A DNA stretch of 64,000 nt from the NCBI RefSeq assembly GCF_030693775.1, contig NZ_JAUXZY010000004.1, positions 310,001 to 374,000 on the forward strand, written 5' to 3'. Below, piece by piece: positions 1-11,651 of the stretch. Made by a program: the position numbers and the translations under genes. Each line of letters starts with the position of its first letter. Within the stretch, counting starts at the first letter, position 1. This stretch comes from Polynucleobacter sp. GTDB taxonomy: Bacteria; Pseudomonadota; Gammaproteobacteria; Burkholderiales; Burkholderiaceae. The notes below the pieces were generated by a model. That model had not been told where the DNA came from. It worked only from the letters and a program-made list of their open reading frames with translations, and searched no databases.

Positions 1-420
1 AATGAGGCCATCTAGTTCAATTGCTTGTGATCGGGCCATTAGATGTTGGCCTTGACTGGTATTGATGTCATAAAAAGAGGCTTTATCGGGCGAATGAACT
101 TGCAGTGTTGTATCCCATAGCGAACGAGACCGAATGATTTTTCCATCGGGTAAATTGGCCTGCCAATACAGTCCCGAAAGGGGGCTGGACCAGCGAGGCT
201 CATTTGCTGGAGCCTTAAAAATAAGTTCGCCGGTCTTGGGGTCTTGCCCAGCAAGACTGGCAACCTGGAGAAAGCGGGATTGCAGTGCAGATTGAAATTG
301 CCGAGTAGCATGCTCTTCAAAAAGGGTGCCAATGAGAGAGCTAGCGAATGCTAGGGCGATTGCAATGCCTACTAAGGAGGCAATTGCAATCCGAAAGCGA
401 ATCGAATTAAAGATCATCAT
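1..420 (-). CDS. Sensor histidine kinase, N-terminal part (cut by window edge)
   Basis: Only the N-terminal ~139 codons are visible; the frame stays open to base 1. The start is an ATG-ATG pair (418-420 and 415-417) that overlaps the 3' end of the response regulator gene by 11-14 bases, so the two are translationally coupled. Residues ~6-30 form a hydrophobic membrane segment, followed by a soluble, presumably periplasmic sensing region rich in Gln, Ser and Trp. The HAMP, dimerisation and ATPase domains would lie outside the window. The kinase assignment therefore rests on the order (directly downstream of an OmpR-type regulator), the coupling and the membrane topology, not on catalytic motifs. 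It would phosphorylate the neighbouring regulator. Confidence 0.8.
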   Translation of the reverse strand, partial: MMIFNSIRFRIAIASLVGIAIALAFASSLIGTLFEEHATRQFQSALQSRFLQVASLAGQDPKTGELIFKAPANEPRWSSPLSGLYWQANLPDGKIIRSRSLWDTTLQVHSPDKASFYDINTSQGQHLMARSQAIELDGLI

Positions 421-1069
421 TTAGGCGATAACCTAAGCCTCTAATGGTTTCAATCAGCCCCTCGGGTATTTTCTTGCGCAGGCGGGCAATGAAAACCTCA
501 ATGGTGTTGGAATCAGGGTCCTCGTTGTATGCATAAATATGCCCACCTAGCGTTGCACGATCAATCACTTCGTTCGGATGATGCATTAGATATTCAAGCA
601 ACTTAAATTCATGGGCAGTTAAGGTAATCGGATTGCCATCCAAAGACACCTTGCTACTACGGGTATCTAAACGCAGCCCTTTAATCGACAGGACAGGGGA
701 TGAGTGCCCCGCCGTTCGCCGAATCACACTCCGAATACGGGCTAAGAGCTCTTCCATGTGAAATGGTTTAGTCAGATAATCATCTGCGCCCGCATCGATG
801 CCAGATACCTTTTCGCTCCAGTTGTCCCGTGCGGTCAGAATAATAACGGGTAGTTTTTTTCTGGCAAGGCGCCAGCCCTTTAAAACGGATATTCCGTCAA
901 GTTTAGGAAGGCCCAGATCTAAGATGGCAACATCAAAGGCCTCCTCTTTGCCCATATGGAGGCCGTCCTCGCCGTTGTTGGCGATATCCACCGCATAGCC
1001 CTGCTCTTCTAAGGCTATACGCAATTGTGCGCAGAGGGTGGGCTCATCTTCGACGATTAATATGCGCAT
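407..1069 (-). CDS. OmpR/PhoB-family response regulator
   Basis: This is a 220-residue two-domain regulator. The receiver domain (~1-115) has the acidic pair E7/D8, phosphoacceptor D51 in a LDLGLP context, T79 and K101 in TKPF. A winged-helix OmpR-type DNA-binding domain (~125-218) follows and ends in the usual IRGLGYRL segment. Length and motifs fit the QseB/PmrA/TctD branch, but the subgroup is not certain. The gene starts 5 bases after a PepSY gene and overlaps the kinase start. Likely target (inference): its own operon and the facing cytochrome operon starting at 1471, since the two groups share a short divergent control region. Confidence 0.93.
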   Translation of the reverse strand: MRILIVEDEPTLCAQLRIALEEQGYAVDIANNGEDGLHMGKEEAFDVAILDLGLPKLDGISVLKGWRLARKKLPVIILTARDNWSEKVSGIDAGADDYLTKPFHMEELLARIRSVIRRTAGHSSPVLSIKGLRLDTRSSKVSLDGNPITLTAHEFKLLEYLMHHPNEVIDRATLGGHIYAYNEDPDSNTIEVFIARLRKKIPEGLIETIRGLGYRLNDDL

Positions 1070-1074
1070 TTGAA

Positions 1075-1386
1075 TTATTGACTGGTATTTTTTGATTTTT
1101 GCTTAATGACGATGCCGGTCTTGGCATCCACCTCAAGCTTGGTCAGAACGCCGCTGGCGGAAAGTTGTTTGATCTCATAAACCCAAGTGTTTTTCTTACG
1201 CTCTAGCTCAACTTCAAGGACTTGACCTGGGTAGTCTTTAGCCATTTTTTGAAGAATATGTTGCAGCGGCATCACTTCGCCTTGCTCCACTGCTTTACGG
1301 GCGCGGTCTTGATCGCTATCTGCATAAGCCAAATGGGGTTGGGTGATGAGGAATGCAAGCAGTACGAATCGAAAAATGAAGGTCAT
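1075..1386 (-). CDS. Secreted PepSY-domain protein
   Basis: A 103-residue protein with a signal peptide (hydrophobic ~4-20, likely cut after AYA near 22) and one PepSY domain, with the typical DYPGQVLEVELE and TWVYEIKQL strands and a VDAKTGIVI ending. PepSY proteins are periplasmic or membrane-linked; they are often encoded beside two-component systems and are thought to modulate signalling or proteolysis. It is the first gene of the leftward PepSY-regulator-kinase group, 5 bases before the regulator. A role as periplasmic accessory of the kinase is inferred from position only. Confidence 0.85.
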   Translation of the reverse strand: MTFIFRFVLLAFLITQPHLAYADSDQDRARKAVEQGEVMPLQHILQKMAKDYPGQVLEVELERKKNTWVYEIKQLSASGVLTKLEVDAKTGIVIKQKSKNTSQ

Positions 1387-1470
1387 TCCTTATTGTAGGT
1401 GGTGAATTCTGAACGGCAGATGAATGGAGCCTTCAGATTCCGTAAACCCCTTTTATTTAATACTGATTGT
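1387..1470. promoter_or_regulatory. Divergent control region: PepSY/two-component vs cytochrome operon
   Basis: An 84-base gap separates the two divergent operons and must hold both promoters unless they lie inside the genes. A 6-base inverted repeat, TCTGAA (1408-1413) and TTCAGA (1432-1437), is visible, as is an AT-rich patch at 1449-1462 before the cytochrome gene. No confident -35/-10 pair was found. The repeat is a candidate operator for the regulator at 407-1069, but short repeats like this arise by chance. Confidence 0.3.
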
Positions 1471-1890
1471 ATGAACTCAAATACATACAGCATTCATACT
1501 AAGTCGGCTCTATTCATGCTCTTTGTCTTTGCGGCAATAGCACCAGCAATTGCCGCAGAAACAACGCCCAGCAAACAACTGCAGTATTGGGCCGATAAGG
1601 CCGGTAGTCAAGCCAATAGCGATAGAGGGAAGATATTTTTTAATTCCACCCACGGCAAAGAGTGGTCCTGTTCATCGTGCCATGGTAACCCACCCACATC
1701 CCCAGGAAAGCATGCTAGTACCAGTAAGGTAATTGATCCTCTCGCACCATCTGCAAATCCAGATTCGCTTACCGACTCTGCCAGAACGGATAAATGGTTT
1801 CGCCGTAATTGCAACGACGTCCTTGGGCGGGAATGCCTACCCCAAGAAAAGGCGGATGTCTTGTCTTACCTCATCAGCATTAAAAAGTAG
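1471..1890 (+). CDS. SHP-type (DUF1924) monoheme cytochrome c
   Basis: With the ATG at 1471 the protein has 139 residues: a signal peptide (hydrophobic ~14-27, cut near AIAA-ET) and one CSSCH haem-binding motif (67-71). The frame is open to 1399 (GTG), but that extension puts 24 polar residues before the signal peptide. Near the end, WFRRNC (N113, C114) and C122 match the feature known from the sphaeroides haem protein: an axial Asn spanned by a disulphide. SHP-family proteins bind O2 and other small ligands at that site; their role in the cell is not settled. First gene of a rightward SHP / diheme cytochrome / cytochrome b set; it would act in the periplasm. The assignment of N113 as ligand is by family pattern, not alignment. 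Confidence 0.85.
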   Translation: MNSNTYSIHTKSALFMLFVFAAIAPAIAAETTPSKQLQYWADKAGSQANSDRGKIFFNSTHGKEWSCSSCHGNPPTSPGKHASTSKVIDPLAPSANPDSLTDSARTDKWFRRNCNDVLGRECLPQEKADVLSYLISIKK

Positions 1891-1898
1891 GAGTGATT

Positions 1899-2381
1899 AT
1901 GAAAGATTTTATTTCGATGCTGGTGCTAACTGCGTTGACGTACGTAGCAGTAGGGGCCGCCTCTCAATTGGCAATGGCGGATAGTGCAAATAGGATGCCC
2001 GTTGATCGTTTGCCGAGCTATCAAGCCGAGTGTGCGAGTTGCCATCTGGCGTATCCGCCGGGATTTTTACCGGCACAATCCTGGTCCTCGATTATGGGCG
2101 GCCTTAGCAAGCATTACGGAACCGATGCGTCTGTTGAGCCTAAGGATGCGGCGGAGATTTCAGCTTGGCTTAAGCGCTATGCAGGAAGTTATAAGCGCGT
2201 TAAAGAGGTGCCTCCAGAAAATCGAATCACCCAGTCCTATTGGTTTCAAAAGAAGCACCGCAAGATTGGGGTGGAAGATTTTGCTAAGCCCCCTGTGAAG
2301 AGTGCAGCAAATTGCAATGCATGCCATCGTCATGCCGAGCAAGGTAATTTTGACGATGACGATGTGCGGATCCCATGGTAA
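1899..2381 (+). CDS. Diheme cytochrome c (DHC family)
   Basis: The ATG at 1899 follows a GGAG ribosome site (1890-1893) that overlaps the end of the upstream gene; an in-frame GTG at 1893 is less likely. The 160-residue product has a signal peptide (~5-28) and two haem motifs, CASCH (45-49) and CNACH (139-143), with an acidic DDDDVRIPW C-terminus typical of this family. In known SHP clusters the diheme cytochrome passes electrons to SHP. Its 3' end overlaps the membrane cytochrome b gene by 7 bases, so all three are co-translated. Periplasmic electron carrier. Confidence 0.88.
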   Translation: MKDFISMLVLTALTYVAVGAASQLAMADSANRMPVDRLPSYQAECASCHLAYPPGFLPAQSWSSIMGGLSKHYGTDASVEPKDAAEISAWLKRYAGSYKRVKEVPPENRITQSYWFQKKHRKIGVEDFAKPPVKSAANCNACHRHAEQGNFDDDDVRIPW

Positions 2382-2929
2382 AAATAATGGGTATTTCAAT
2401 TGCGTTCAGTAAGTCGGTGAAAAATACACTGCATTTGATTGGAGCCGCATCATTCATTACGGCCTACATCACTGCAGACAGTGAGTCATTTCGTCTGGTG
2501 CATGTGTATTGTGGATATGGCTTCGGGATCATTTTTCTGTTGCGTTTGTGCTGGGGCGCAATTGCCGGTGGAGCTAGTTCGCTCGGCGCCCTATGGCGAA
2601 GGGCAAGTATGGTCAAGGGAATTCAGGCGGACATAAAGGCACTCCAGATACAACGCCTCTGGAACTGGAATCGGTGGTACGGCGCTTTCATGGGTGTATT
2701 TATTTTGGTGATGTATGTGTTAACGCCTTTGTTAGTGCTTACTGGGATTGGGGGCTATGAAGAATGGGGCGGCAAGTGGCTAAGAGCAATCTTTGAGGGC
2801 TCTCATGAGACTCTGGGTGAAATGTACCTTTTTATTATCTTTGTACATTTAGCACTCGTAGGAGTGCGATACGTTCGAACGCGGCTACTGGAATCTCGCG
2901 CTGCAGTCAGTGACCCTGCTGTTAATTGA
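2375..2929 (+). CDS. Cytochrome b561-like membrane protein
   Basis: A 184-residue membrane protein with four hydrophobic helices (~15-33, 42-64, 101-125, 146-166). Histidines H20, H43, H144 and H158 fall in or next to helices and are the candidate haem b ligands, as in bacterial cytochrome b561-like quinol oxidoreductases. It likely takes electrons from the quinone pool and hands them to the periplasmic diheme cytochrome. An alternative ATG at 2387 (MGISIAF) is possible. A strong terminator follows at 2965-2990, which closes the operon. Confidence 0.85.
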   Translation: MVKIMGISIAFSKSVKNTLHLIGAASFITAYITADSESFRLVHVYCGYGFGIIFLLRLCWGAIAGGASSLGALWRRASMVKGIQADIKALQIQRLWNWNRWYGAFMGVFILVMYVLTPLLVLTGIGGYEEWGGKWLRAIFEGSHETLGEMYLFIIFVHLALVGVRYVRTRLLESRAAVSDPAVN

Positions 2930-2964
2930 ATCGGCGTGCATCAGCCCATTCGCCCGGGCCAACA

Positions 2965-2990
2965 AAAAAGCCACCCGAAGGTGGCTTTTT
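2965..2990. terminator. Bidirectional intrinsic terminator (cytochrome b / pntB)
   Basis: An 11-base perfect stem (2965-2975 with 2980-2990) with a CGAA tetraloop; the GC core is flanked by A5 on one side and T5 on the other, so it can end transcription from both converging operons. Confidence 0.9.
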
Positions 2991-3008
2991 ATTCAACAGT
3001 AAGACCGC

Positions 3009-4376
3009 TTATTCAACAGCCTTGACCATGTCTTCAATGACCTTCTTCGCATCACCGAAGACCATCATGGTTTTATCCATGTAGAAGAGTTCGTTATCTA
3101 AGCCAGCGTAACCAGCAGCCATCGAGCGCTTGTTGACAATGATGGTTTTGGCTTTAAACGCTTCCAGAATCGGCATGCCAAAGATTGGGCTGCCAGGTGT
3201 GCGCGCTGCTGGGTTCACCACATCGTTCGCACCCAGAACCAGAACCACGTCAGCCTGACCGAAGTCGCTGTTGATGTCTTCCATCTCAAATACTTGGTCG
3301 TAGGGCACTTCGGCTTCCGCCAGCAAGACGTTCATGTGGCCAGGCATCCGTCCGGCAACTGGGTGGATTGCATACTTCACCGTTACGCCGTGGTGAGTCA
3401 ACTTCTCGGTTAACTCTTTGAGTGCATGCTGCGCGCGCGCAACTGCCAAACCGTAGCCTGGAACAATGATCACGGTATCAGCATTGGTCATCAAGAATGC
3501 CGCATCCTCAGCTGAGCCCGATTTATAGTTCTTGGGAGCGCCATCATCGTCACCACCAGCGGCTGCTTCAGCGCCAAAGCCGCCGAGCAACACTGCGACG
3601 ATTGAACGGTTCATTGCCTTACACATGATGTAAGACAGAATTGCACCCGAAGAGCCAACGCAGGCGCCAGCAATAATCAATACTGGGTTATTGAGCGTAA
3701 AGCCAATACCTGCCGCCGCCCAGCCAGAATAGCTATTGAGCATCGATACCACCACTGGCATATCGGCACCACCAATGGGGATGATCAAGGTCACGCCGAG
3801 TACCAAGGCAACTGCGCACATGGCCAGGAAGGCTGCATGGCTGTCGGTTAAGAAATACACCACTCCAGCGGCAACCATCAATATGGCAAGAATCAGGTTC
3901 AGCATGTGCTGGCCAGAGAACGTTACTGGCTTACCGCTGACTTTACCGGACAACTTACCGAAAGCAATGATCGAGGCAGTAAAGGTAATCGCACCAATGA
4001 AGGCGCCAATAAAGAGCTCGATCTTCTGCGCGCCCGAGTGATCTTGTGCCGGATTGATTACTGCCGCAATGGCGATCAGTACCGCGGATAGACCAACGAA
4101 GGAGTGCATTAAGGCAACCAGCTCAGGCATCTTGGTCATTTGCACGCGTTTAGCGGCAATCGAACCGATGATTGCGCCAGCAACAATGGCAATGCCAATT
4201 AGCCAGTAGACGGGCTTAAATGTGGGAATCAAGAATGTGGTGATGACGGCGAGCAGCATGCCGATCATTCCATATACGTTACCTTGACGGGAGGTGGTCG
4301 GTGACGATAAACCCCGCAAGGCGAGGATAAAAAGTACCGAAGAAATCAGATAAGAAATCGCTGTGATATTAGACAT
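3009..4376 (-). CDS. pntB: NAD(P) transhydrogenase subunit beta
   Basis: A 455-residue inner-membrane subunit. The N-terminal ~260 residues hold about nine membrane helices; the C-terminal part is the NADP(H)-binding domain III, with the nucleotide loop GYGLAVARAQ (~310) and the VNPAAR and KRSMAAGYAG segments. With PntAa and PntAb it couples hydride transfer from NADH to NADP+ to proton entry and so supplies NADPH. Last gene of the leftward pntAa-pntAb-pntB operon; the spacing to pntAb is 12 bases. Length and motifs are normal for the family. Confidence 0.97.
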   Translation of the reverse strand: MSNITAISYLISSVLFILALRGLSSPTTSRQGNVYGMIGMLLAVITTFLIPTFKPVYWLIGIAIVAGAIIGSIAAKRVQMTKMPELVALMHSFVGLSAVLIAIAAVINPAQDHSGAQKIELFIGAFIGAITFTASIIAFGKLSGKVSGKPVTFSGQHMLNLILAILMVAAGVVYFLTDSHAAFLAMCAVALVLGVTLIIPIGGADMPVVVSMLNSYSGWAAAGIGFTLNNPVLIIAGACVGSSGAILSYIMCKAMNRSIVAVLLGGFGAEAAAGGDDDGAPKNYKSGSAEDAAFLMTNADTVIIVPGYGLAVARAQHALKELTEKLTHHGVTVKYAIHPVAGRMPGHMNVLLAEAEVPYDQVFEMEDINSDFGQADVVLVLGANDVVNPAARTPGSPIFGMPILEAFKAKTIIVNKRSMAAGYAGLDNELFYMDKTMMVFGDAKKVIEDMVKAVE

Positions 4377-4388
4377 GGTGTGGTTCTC

Positions 4389-4727
4389 TTACTTTGTGCC
4401 AGCGGCTTCGTTTTTAGGAGCCTTCTTTTTAAACATTTCAAGCATGCGGCGGGTGACCATAAAGCCACCAAAAATGTTTATTGAGGCGAGGAAGACGGCC
4501 AGTGCGCCAATCAAGCTGGTGAGGGTAATTTCATCGCCATTGATGACTTCGGTTTGCAGTAAAGCACCGACGATGATAATTCCAGAAATTGCATTGGTCA
4601 CCGCCATTAAGGGCGTATGCAATGCGGGGGTGACGTTCCAAACCACGTGGTAGCCCACAAAAATGGCCAGCACAAACACCGTGATGTTTTGGACCGTAAG
4701 AATACTTTGAATTGCAGCTGCATCCAT
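4389..4727 (-). CDS. pntAb: NAD(P) transhydrogenase alpha subunit, membrane part
   Basis: A short membrane protein (112 residues from the ATG at 4727, MDAAA). The frame also offers an ATG two codons upstream (4733), but it abuts the GAAGGA ribosome site, which is well placed (6 bases) for 4727. It has three to four helices and corresponds to the C-terminal membrane section of the fused PntA of enteric bacteria (domain IIa). Here that section is a separate gene between pntAa and pntB, an arrangement common in many alpha- and betaproteobacteria. Confidence 0.94.
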   Translation of the reverse strand: MDAAAIQSILTVQNITVFVLAIFVGYHVVWNVTPALHTPLMAVTNAISGIIIVGALLQTEVINGDEITLTSLIGALAVFLASINIFGGFMVTRRMLEMFKKKAPKNEAAGTK

Positions 4728-4744
4728 GATCATTCCTTCAATAA

Positions 4745-5881
4745 TTAATTGGTACGGACAGCTTGGCCATCACGACACATGAGGCAGGCTGCAACAATGT
4801 CATCATCGGCAGCAGCGGGGATAGCCAGCTGCGCTTCTTTATTGATGATGAGTTTCATAAAGTCCAGGACGTTGCGCGCGTAGAGTGCTGATGCGTCAGC
4901 TGCAACCATGCTGGGTAGATTCGTGTGGCCAACAATCTTCACGCCATTCGCATCGACGATTTGGTCTGCGCGAGTGAGGGGGCAATTGCCAGAACCGTTT
5001 TCACCACGGCCTGCAGCCAAATCGATGACGACTGAACCAGGCTTCATCTTGGCTACGGTCTCGCTGTGCAATAAGACGGGTGGCTTGCGCCCTGGAATTA
5101 AGGCGGTCGCAATCACAATGTCGGCTTGCATGGCGCGCTCAGCAACCAAAGCAGCTTGGCGTTTCATCCACGACTCGGGCATGGGGCGTGCATAGCCACC
5201 AACACCTTTGGCGATCTCGCGCTCTTCATCGGTCTCGTAAGGCACATCTACAAACTTAGCACCAAGCGATTCGATTTGTTCTTTTGCGGCAGGGCGCACA
5301 TCGGATGCTTCAATCACAGCGCCTAAGCGCTTAGCTGTCGCAATCGCTTGCAGGCCTGCAACGCCGGCACCCAAAATGAGTATGCGCGCGGCCTTAACGG
5401 TACCTGCAGCGGTCATCAGCATCGGCATAAAGCGCTGATATTCGTTAGCGGCGAGCATGACGGCTTTGTAGCCTGCAATATTGGCCTGTGACGACAGCAC
5501 ATCCATGCTTTGGGCGCGGGTAGTGCGCGGCGCTGCCTCAAGAGCAAAGGCGGTAATGCCTTGGCTAGCCATGGCTGCAATCGCCTCGTTATCAAATGGA
5601 TCGAGCATGCCAATCAGCACGGCACCCGATTTAATTTGTTTGAGTTCAGCGGCTTGTGGGGCGCGAACCTTCAGCACCATCTCCGCCGCAAAAGCATCGG
5701 CAGCGCTACCAATGGTGGCACCCACGGCTTCATAGGCTGAATCTGGAACGCTGGCACCGATACCGGCACCGGATTGAATAATGAATTGATGACCTTGGCT
5801 GATCAGCTTTTTGACCGTCTCCGGTGTGGCTGCAACCCGAGTTTCCCCTGGTCTGGTTTCTAGTGGCACTCCAATGCGCAT
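4745..5881 (-). CDS. pntAa: NAD(P) transhydrogenase alpha subunit, NAD(H)-binding part
   Basis: A 378-residue soluble domain I protein related to alanine dehydrogenase. It opens with [20 protein letters not shown], has the RQD-type hydride-transfer loop near [14 protein letters not shown] (~122-133) and the nucleotide-binding [20 protein letters not shown] (~169-188). It lacks membrane helices; those are supplied by pntAb, 17 bases downstream. A GGAG ribosome site (GGAGACATGCC before the ATG) supports the start at 5881. First gene of the pnt operon. Confidence 0.96.
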   Translation of the reverse strand: MRIGVPLETRPGETRVAATPETVKKLISQGHQFIIQSGAGIGASVPDSAYEAVGATIGSAADAFAAEMVLKVRAPQAAELKQIKSGAVLIGMLDPFDNEAIAAMASQGITAFALEAAPRTTRAQSMDVLSSQANIAGYKAVMLAANEYQRFMPMLMTAAGTVKAARILILGAGVAGLQAIATAKRLGAVIEASDVRPAAKEQIESLGAKFVDVPYETDEEREIAKGVGGYARPMPESWMKRQAALVAERAMQADIVIATALIPGRKPPVLLHSETVAKMKPGSVVIDLAAGRGENGSGNCPLTRADQIVDANGVKIVGHTNLPSMVAADASALYARNVLDFMKLIINKEAQLAIPAAADDDIVAACLMCRDGQAVRTN

Positions 5882-6051
5882 GGCATGTCTCCGAAAGCAA
5901 ATAATTTAGAAAAGCGGTATTAGTTAAAGTAGCTTGGCCTTGTGAGCGCTCTTACCCATTGCGTTCGTAATTTCTTTTAATTGGTGTGTATCCAACGTAA
6001 GACTTTTACAATGGGGAACCGGTAACTTAATTGTAATTCTCTCATTTTTCG
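5882..6051. promoter_or_regulatory. Divergent pntAa / mnmA intergenic region
   Basis: 170 bases, AT-rich relative to the flanking genes. It must carry promoters for the leftward pnt operon and for rightward mnmA. A -10-like TACAAT lies at 6007-6012 before mnmA, but the only -35-like hexamer (TTGGTG, 5981-5986) is 20 bases away, too far for a good sigma-70 site. No RNA gene or operator was recognised. Confidence 0.45.
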
Positions 6052-7167
6052 ATGCTCGACCTTCAATCTTCCGCAATTCCGCTGTCTCAGCCCTCAAAAG
6101 TCGTGGTCGGGATGTCTGGGGGCGTGGATTCGTCCGTAACGGCCTGGCTTTTAAAACAGCAAGGCTTTGAAGTTGTTGGACTTTTTATGAAAAACTGGGA
6201 AGACGACGATGACAGCGAGTATTGCTCTAGCCGCCAAGATTGGCTTGATGTGGTCTCGGTTGCCGACTTGATTGGGATTGACGTAGAGGCGGTGAACTTT
6301 GCTGCAGAGTACCGAGAGCGCGTTTTTGCTGAATTTTTACGCGAATACGCCGCCGGTCGCACTCCCAATCCCGATGTGTTGTGCAATGCTGAAATCAAAT
6401 TTAAAGCGTTTTTAGACCATGCCATGGCCTTGGGCGCGGATGCCATCGCCACCGGGCACTACGCCCGCGCAAAGCATGCTGTGGAAGGCGTACAGCTACT
6501 AAAGGGACTTGATGCCAGCAAGGATCAAAGCTACTTTTTGCACCGCCTGAGTCAGCAGCAACTGGCAAAGGTGATGTTCCCACTGGGTGAAATGGCCAAG
6601 ACTGAGGTCCGTCAGTTAGCTGACCAAATTGGTTTACCAAACGCACGTAAAAAAGATTCGACTGGCATTTGTTTTATTGGCGAGCGGCCGTTTCGGGAAT
6701 TTTTAAATCGTTACCTGCCCACTGCCCCAGGCCCAATTAAAACCCCGGATGGCAAGACGGTCGGTGAGCACATGGGCTTGGCATTTTTTACCCTCGGTCA
6801 GCGCAAAGGCATTGGGATTGGCGGCAGCCAAGATGGCAATGGCGATGCCTGGTATGTGGCGCGCAAAGACATGACGAGCAATACCCTCTATGTTGCGCAA
6901 GGCCATGAACATCCGTGGCTGTGCAGTCAGCATTTAAATGCAATCGATTCCAGCTGGATTAGTGGCTCAGCTCCATTGGCAGGAGCCTATGCAGCCAAAA
7001 CACGCTATCGCCAAACGGATGCCAATTGCACTCTCGAAATTGCATCTACTGGATTCGCTCTGCAATTTGAGGATTCCCAGTGGGCGGTTACTCCCGGTCA
7101 GTCTGCTGTGGTGTACGACGGTGATATTTGCTTGGGCGGCGGGATTATTGCCGCCAACCCAGAATAA
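6052..7167 (+). CDS. mnmA: tRNA-specific 2-thiouridylase MnmA
   Basis: A 371-residue enzyme that thiolates U34 of tRNA-Lys, -Glu and -Gln using sulphur relayed from IscS. The PP-loop SGGVDSS sits at 22-28. The two catalytic cysteines are C111 (PDVLCNAE) and C206 ([10 protein letters not shown]). The [10 protein letters not shown] stretch of the central domain and a C-terminal beta-barrel ending in CLGGGII are also present. The protein carries ~15 residues before the first conserved strand, slightly more than in enteric MnmA, so a later start cannot be excluded. Stands alone; converges with a glutathione transferase gene. Confidence 0.96.
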   Translation: MLDLQSSAIPLSQPSKVVVGMSGGVDSSVTAWLLKQQGFEVVGLFMKNWEDDDDSEYCSSRQDWLDVVSVADLIGIDVEAVNFAAEYRERVFAEFLREYAAGRTPNPDVLCNAEIKFKAFLDHAMALGADAIATGHYARAKHAVEGVQLLKGLDASKDQSYFLHRLSQQQLAKVMFPLGEMAKTEVRQLADQIGLPNARKKDSTGICFIGERPFREFLNRYLPTAPGPIKTPDGKTVGEHMGLAFFTLGQRKGIGIGGSQDGNGDAWYVARKDMTSNTLYVAQGHEHPWLCSQHLNAIDSSWISGSAPLAGAYAAKTRYRQTDANCTLEIASTGFALQFEDSQWAVTPGQSAVVYDGDICLGGGIIAANPE

Positions 7168-7186
7168 GCACCCGAGCCCTTAAACC

Positions 7187-7801
7187 TTAGGCTGCTGGTG
7201 GGGCCGTGTCTTGAAAGGACTGACGCTGCATTAGCCCTTGGTAGAGGCGCTCTAAGTTCGGGAAGGGCGTGCGCCAATCCAGCGATGGAAAGCGAAAGTC
7301 TAGGTAACCCAAGGCGCAACCCACCGCAATATCAGCTAGGCTAAATTGATTGTGGTGGCAGTAATTCGATTCACCTAGGCCCATCGACATGCTGTTTAGG
7401 GCCGCATTGATTTTGCTCATTTGGCGCTCAATCCAAGCAGGGCTTTGCTGCTCTGCTGGCCGCCAGGTTGCTTCTAGTCTTGCCAAAATACCCGCATCCA
7501 AAAGTCCATCGGCTAACGCTTCCCAGGTCTTCACTGCGGCACGCTCACGCCCATTGGCCGGAATTAACTTCCCAACCGGGCTCAAGGTATCGACGTATTC
7601 CACGATTACCCGTGAATCAAAGACAGTGCTGCCGTCATCCATCACTAGGCAGGGAATCTTCCCCAGGGGGTTATGTTGCCCAATGGTGGTTTCTGGGACC
7701 CAGACGTTTTCAGGCACAAAATCGGCCTCGATCTTCTTTTCGGCTAGGACAATCCGTACTTTACGGGCGTAAGGGCTGGTAAGTGATCCAATTATTTTCA
7801 T
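7187..7801 (-). CDS. Glutathione S-transferase family protein
   Basis: A 204-residue two-domain protein: an N-terminal thioredoxin-like fold with SPYARKVRIVLAEK and the glutathione-binding NPLGKIPCLVMDDG and VFDSRVIVEYVD motifs (~8-70), then an all-helical domain. It resembles the YibF-like group of bacterial GSTs, whose substrates are mostly unknown. Divergent from purB, convergent with mnmA, hence a single-gene unit. Cytosolic. Confidence 0.9.
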   Translation of the reverse strand: MKIIGSLTSPYARKVRIVLAEKKIEADFVPENVWVPETTIGQHNPLGKIPCLVMDDGSTVFDSRVIVEYVDTLSPVGKLIPANGRERAAVKTWEALADGLLDAGILARLEATWRPAEQQSPAWIERQMSKINAALNSMSMGLGESNYCHHNQFSLADIAVGCALGYLDFRFPSLDWRTPFPNLERLYQGLMQRQSFQDTAPPAA

Positions 7802-7849
7802 AGCGGTGGAGTATAGCTCCGTGGCGGGGATGACTCAATAACGCTTTAA

Positions 7850-10673
<2,824 letters not shown>

Positions 10674-10677
<4 letters not shown>

Positions 10678-11648
10678 ACCGTAGCGCCGTAGTTGGGATC
10701 GTCTTTGCGCGTGGGATCGTCTGGCTTTTTATCGTTCTTGATTAAGTCTTCACGCTTAATTCCAAGCCACATCGCAATCGCAGCCGCCACGAATACCGAC
10801 GAGTAAATACCAAACAAAATACCGATGGTTAATGCCAGTGCAAAGTAAAAGAGGGTAGGGCCACCAAACAGCAGCATCGCGAGCACCATCATCTGGGTAC
10901 TGCCGTGGGTGATGACGGTACGGCTGATGGTGCTGGTAATCGCGTTATCAATTACCTCAGGGGTAGTCATCTTGCGGTACTTACGGAAGTTCTCACGGAT
11001 CCGGTCAAAAATAACCACCGACTCGTTGACTGAGTAACCCAGAACCGCCAAGACCGCAGCCAATACCGAGAGCGAGAATTCCCATTGGAAAAAGGCAAAA
11101 AAGCCGAGGATGATGACCACATCGTGCAAGTTGGCAATAATGCCGGCAATCGCAAACTTCCACTCAAAGCGGAACGACAGGTAAATCATGATGCCAATCA
11201 CCACAAAGACAAGCGCCTTAAGGCCATCGATTGCCAGCTCTTTACCGACCTGAGGCCCCACAAATTCAACCCGTTGCAACTTAGCTTGTGTGCCATCCTC
11301 GACTAAAGCCTTCATCACAACCGAGCTTTGATCTGCAGAGGAAATGTTTTTCCCCTCGGCATCCTTCTGCAGCGGTAGGCGAATAATGATGTCTCGCGAG
11401 CTGCCAAAGTTCTGGATCTGGGTATCGGTGTAACCAAGCTTTTCTACCTTTTTACGAATCGACTCGAGCGGCGCAGTTTGTTGGTAGCTCACCTCCATGA
11501 CCGTACCGCCGGTGAATTCGATCGAGAGATGTAAGCCGTTTTGCCAGAGGAAAAAGACTGCAGCTAAGAAAGAGATAAATGAGAATGCATTGAGAATCAA
11601 TGCATGGCGCATGAAGGGAATGTCTTTGCGGATACGGAAAAATTCCAT
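10674..11648 (-). CDS. secF: Protein translocase subunit SecF
   Basis: A 324-residue inner-membrane protein of the RND-like SecDF family that helps the SecYEG channel using the proton gradient. It has helix 1 (~15-35), a periplasmic P1 domain with the EFTGGTVMEVSY signature (~43-54), then helices 2-6 with GYSVNESVVIFDRIRENFRK. A hydrophilic C-tail follows. Three bases after secD; last gene of the queA-tgt-yajC-secD-secF operon. Its TAA overlaps that of convergent waaA within TTAA. Confidence 0.97.
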
Positions 11649-11651
11649 GGC

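Noticed and set aside
2849..2869. CIRCE-like TTAGCACTC followed by GAGTGCGA
   Set aside because: The spacer is 4 bases instead of 9, the right half is imperfect, and it lies inside the cytochrome b coding region near its end, not upstream of a heat-shock gene.
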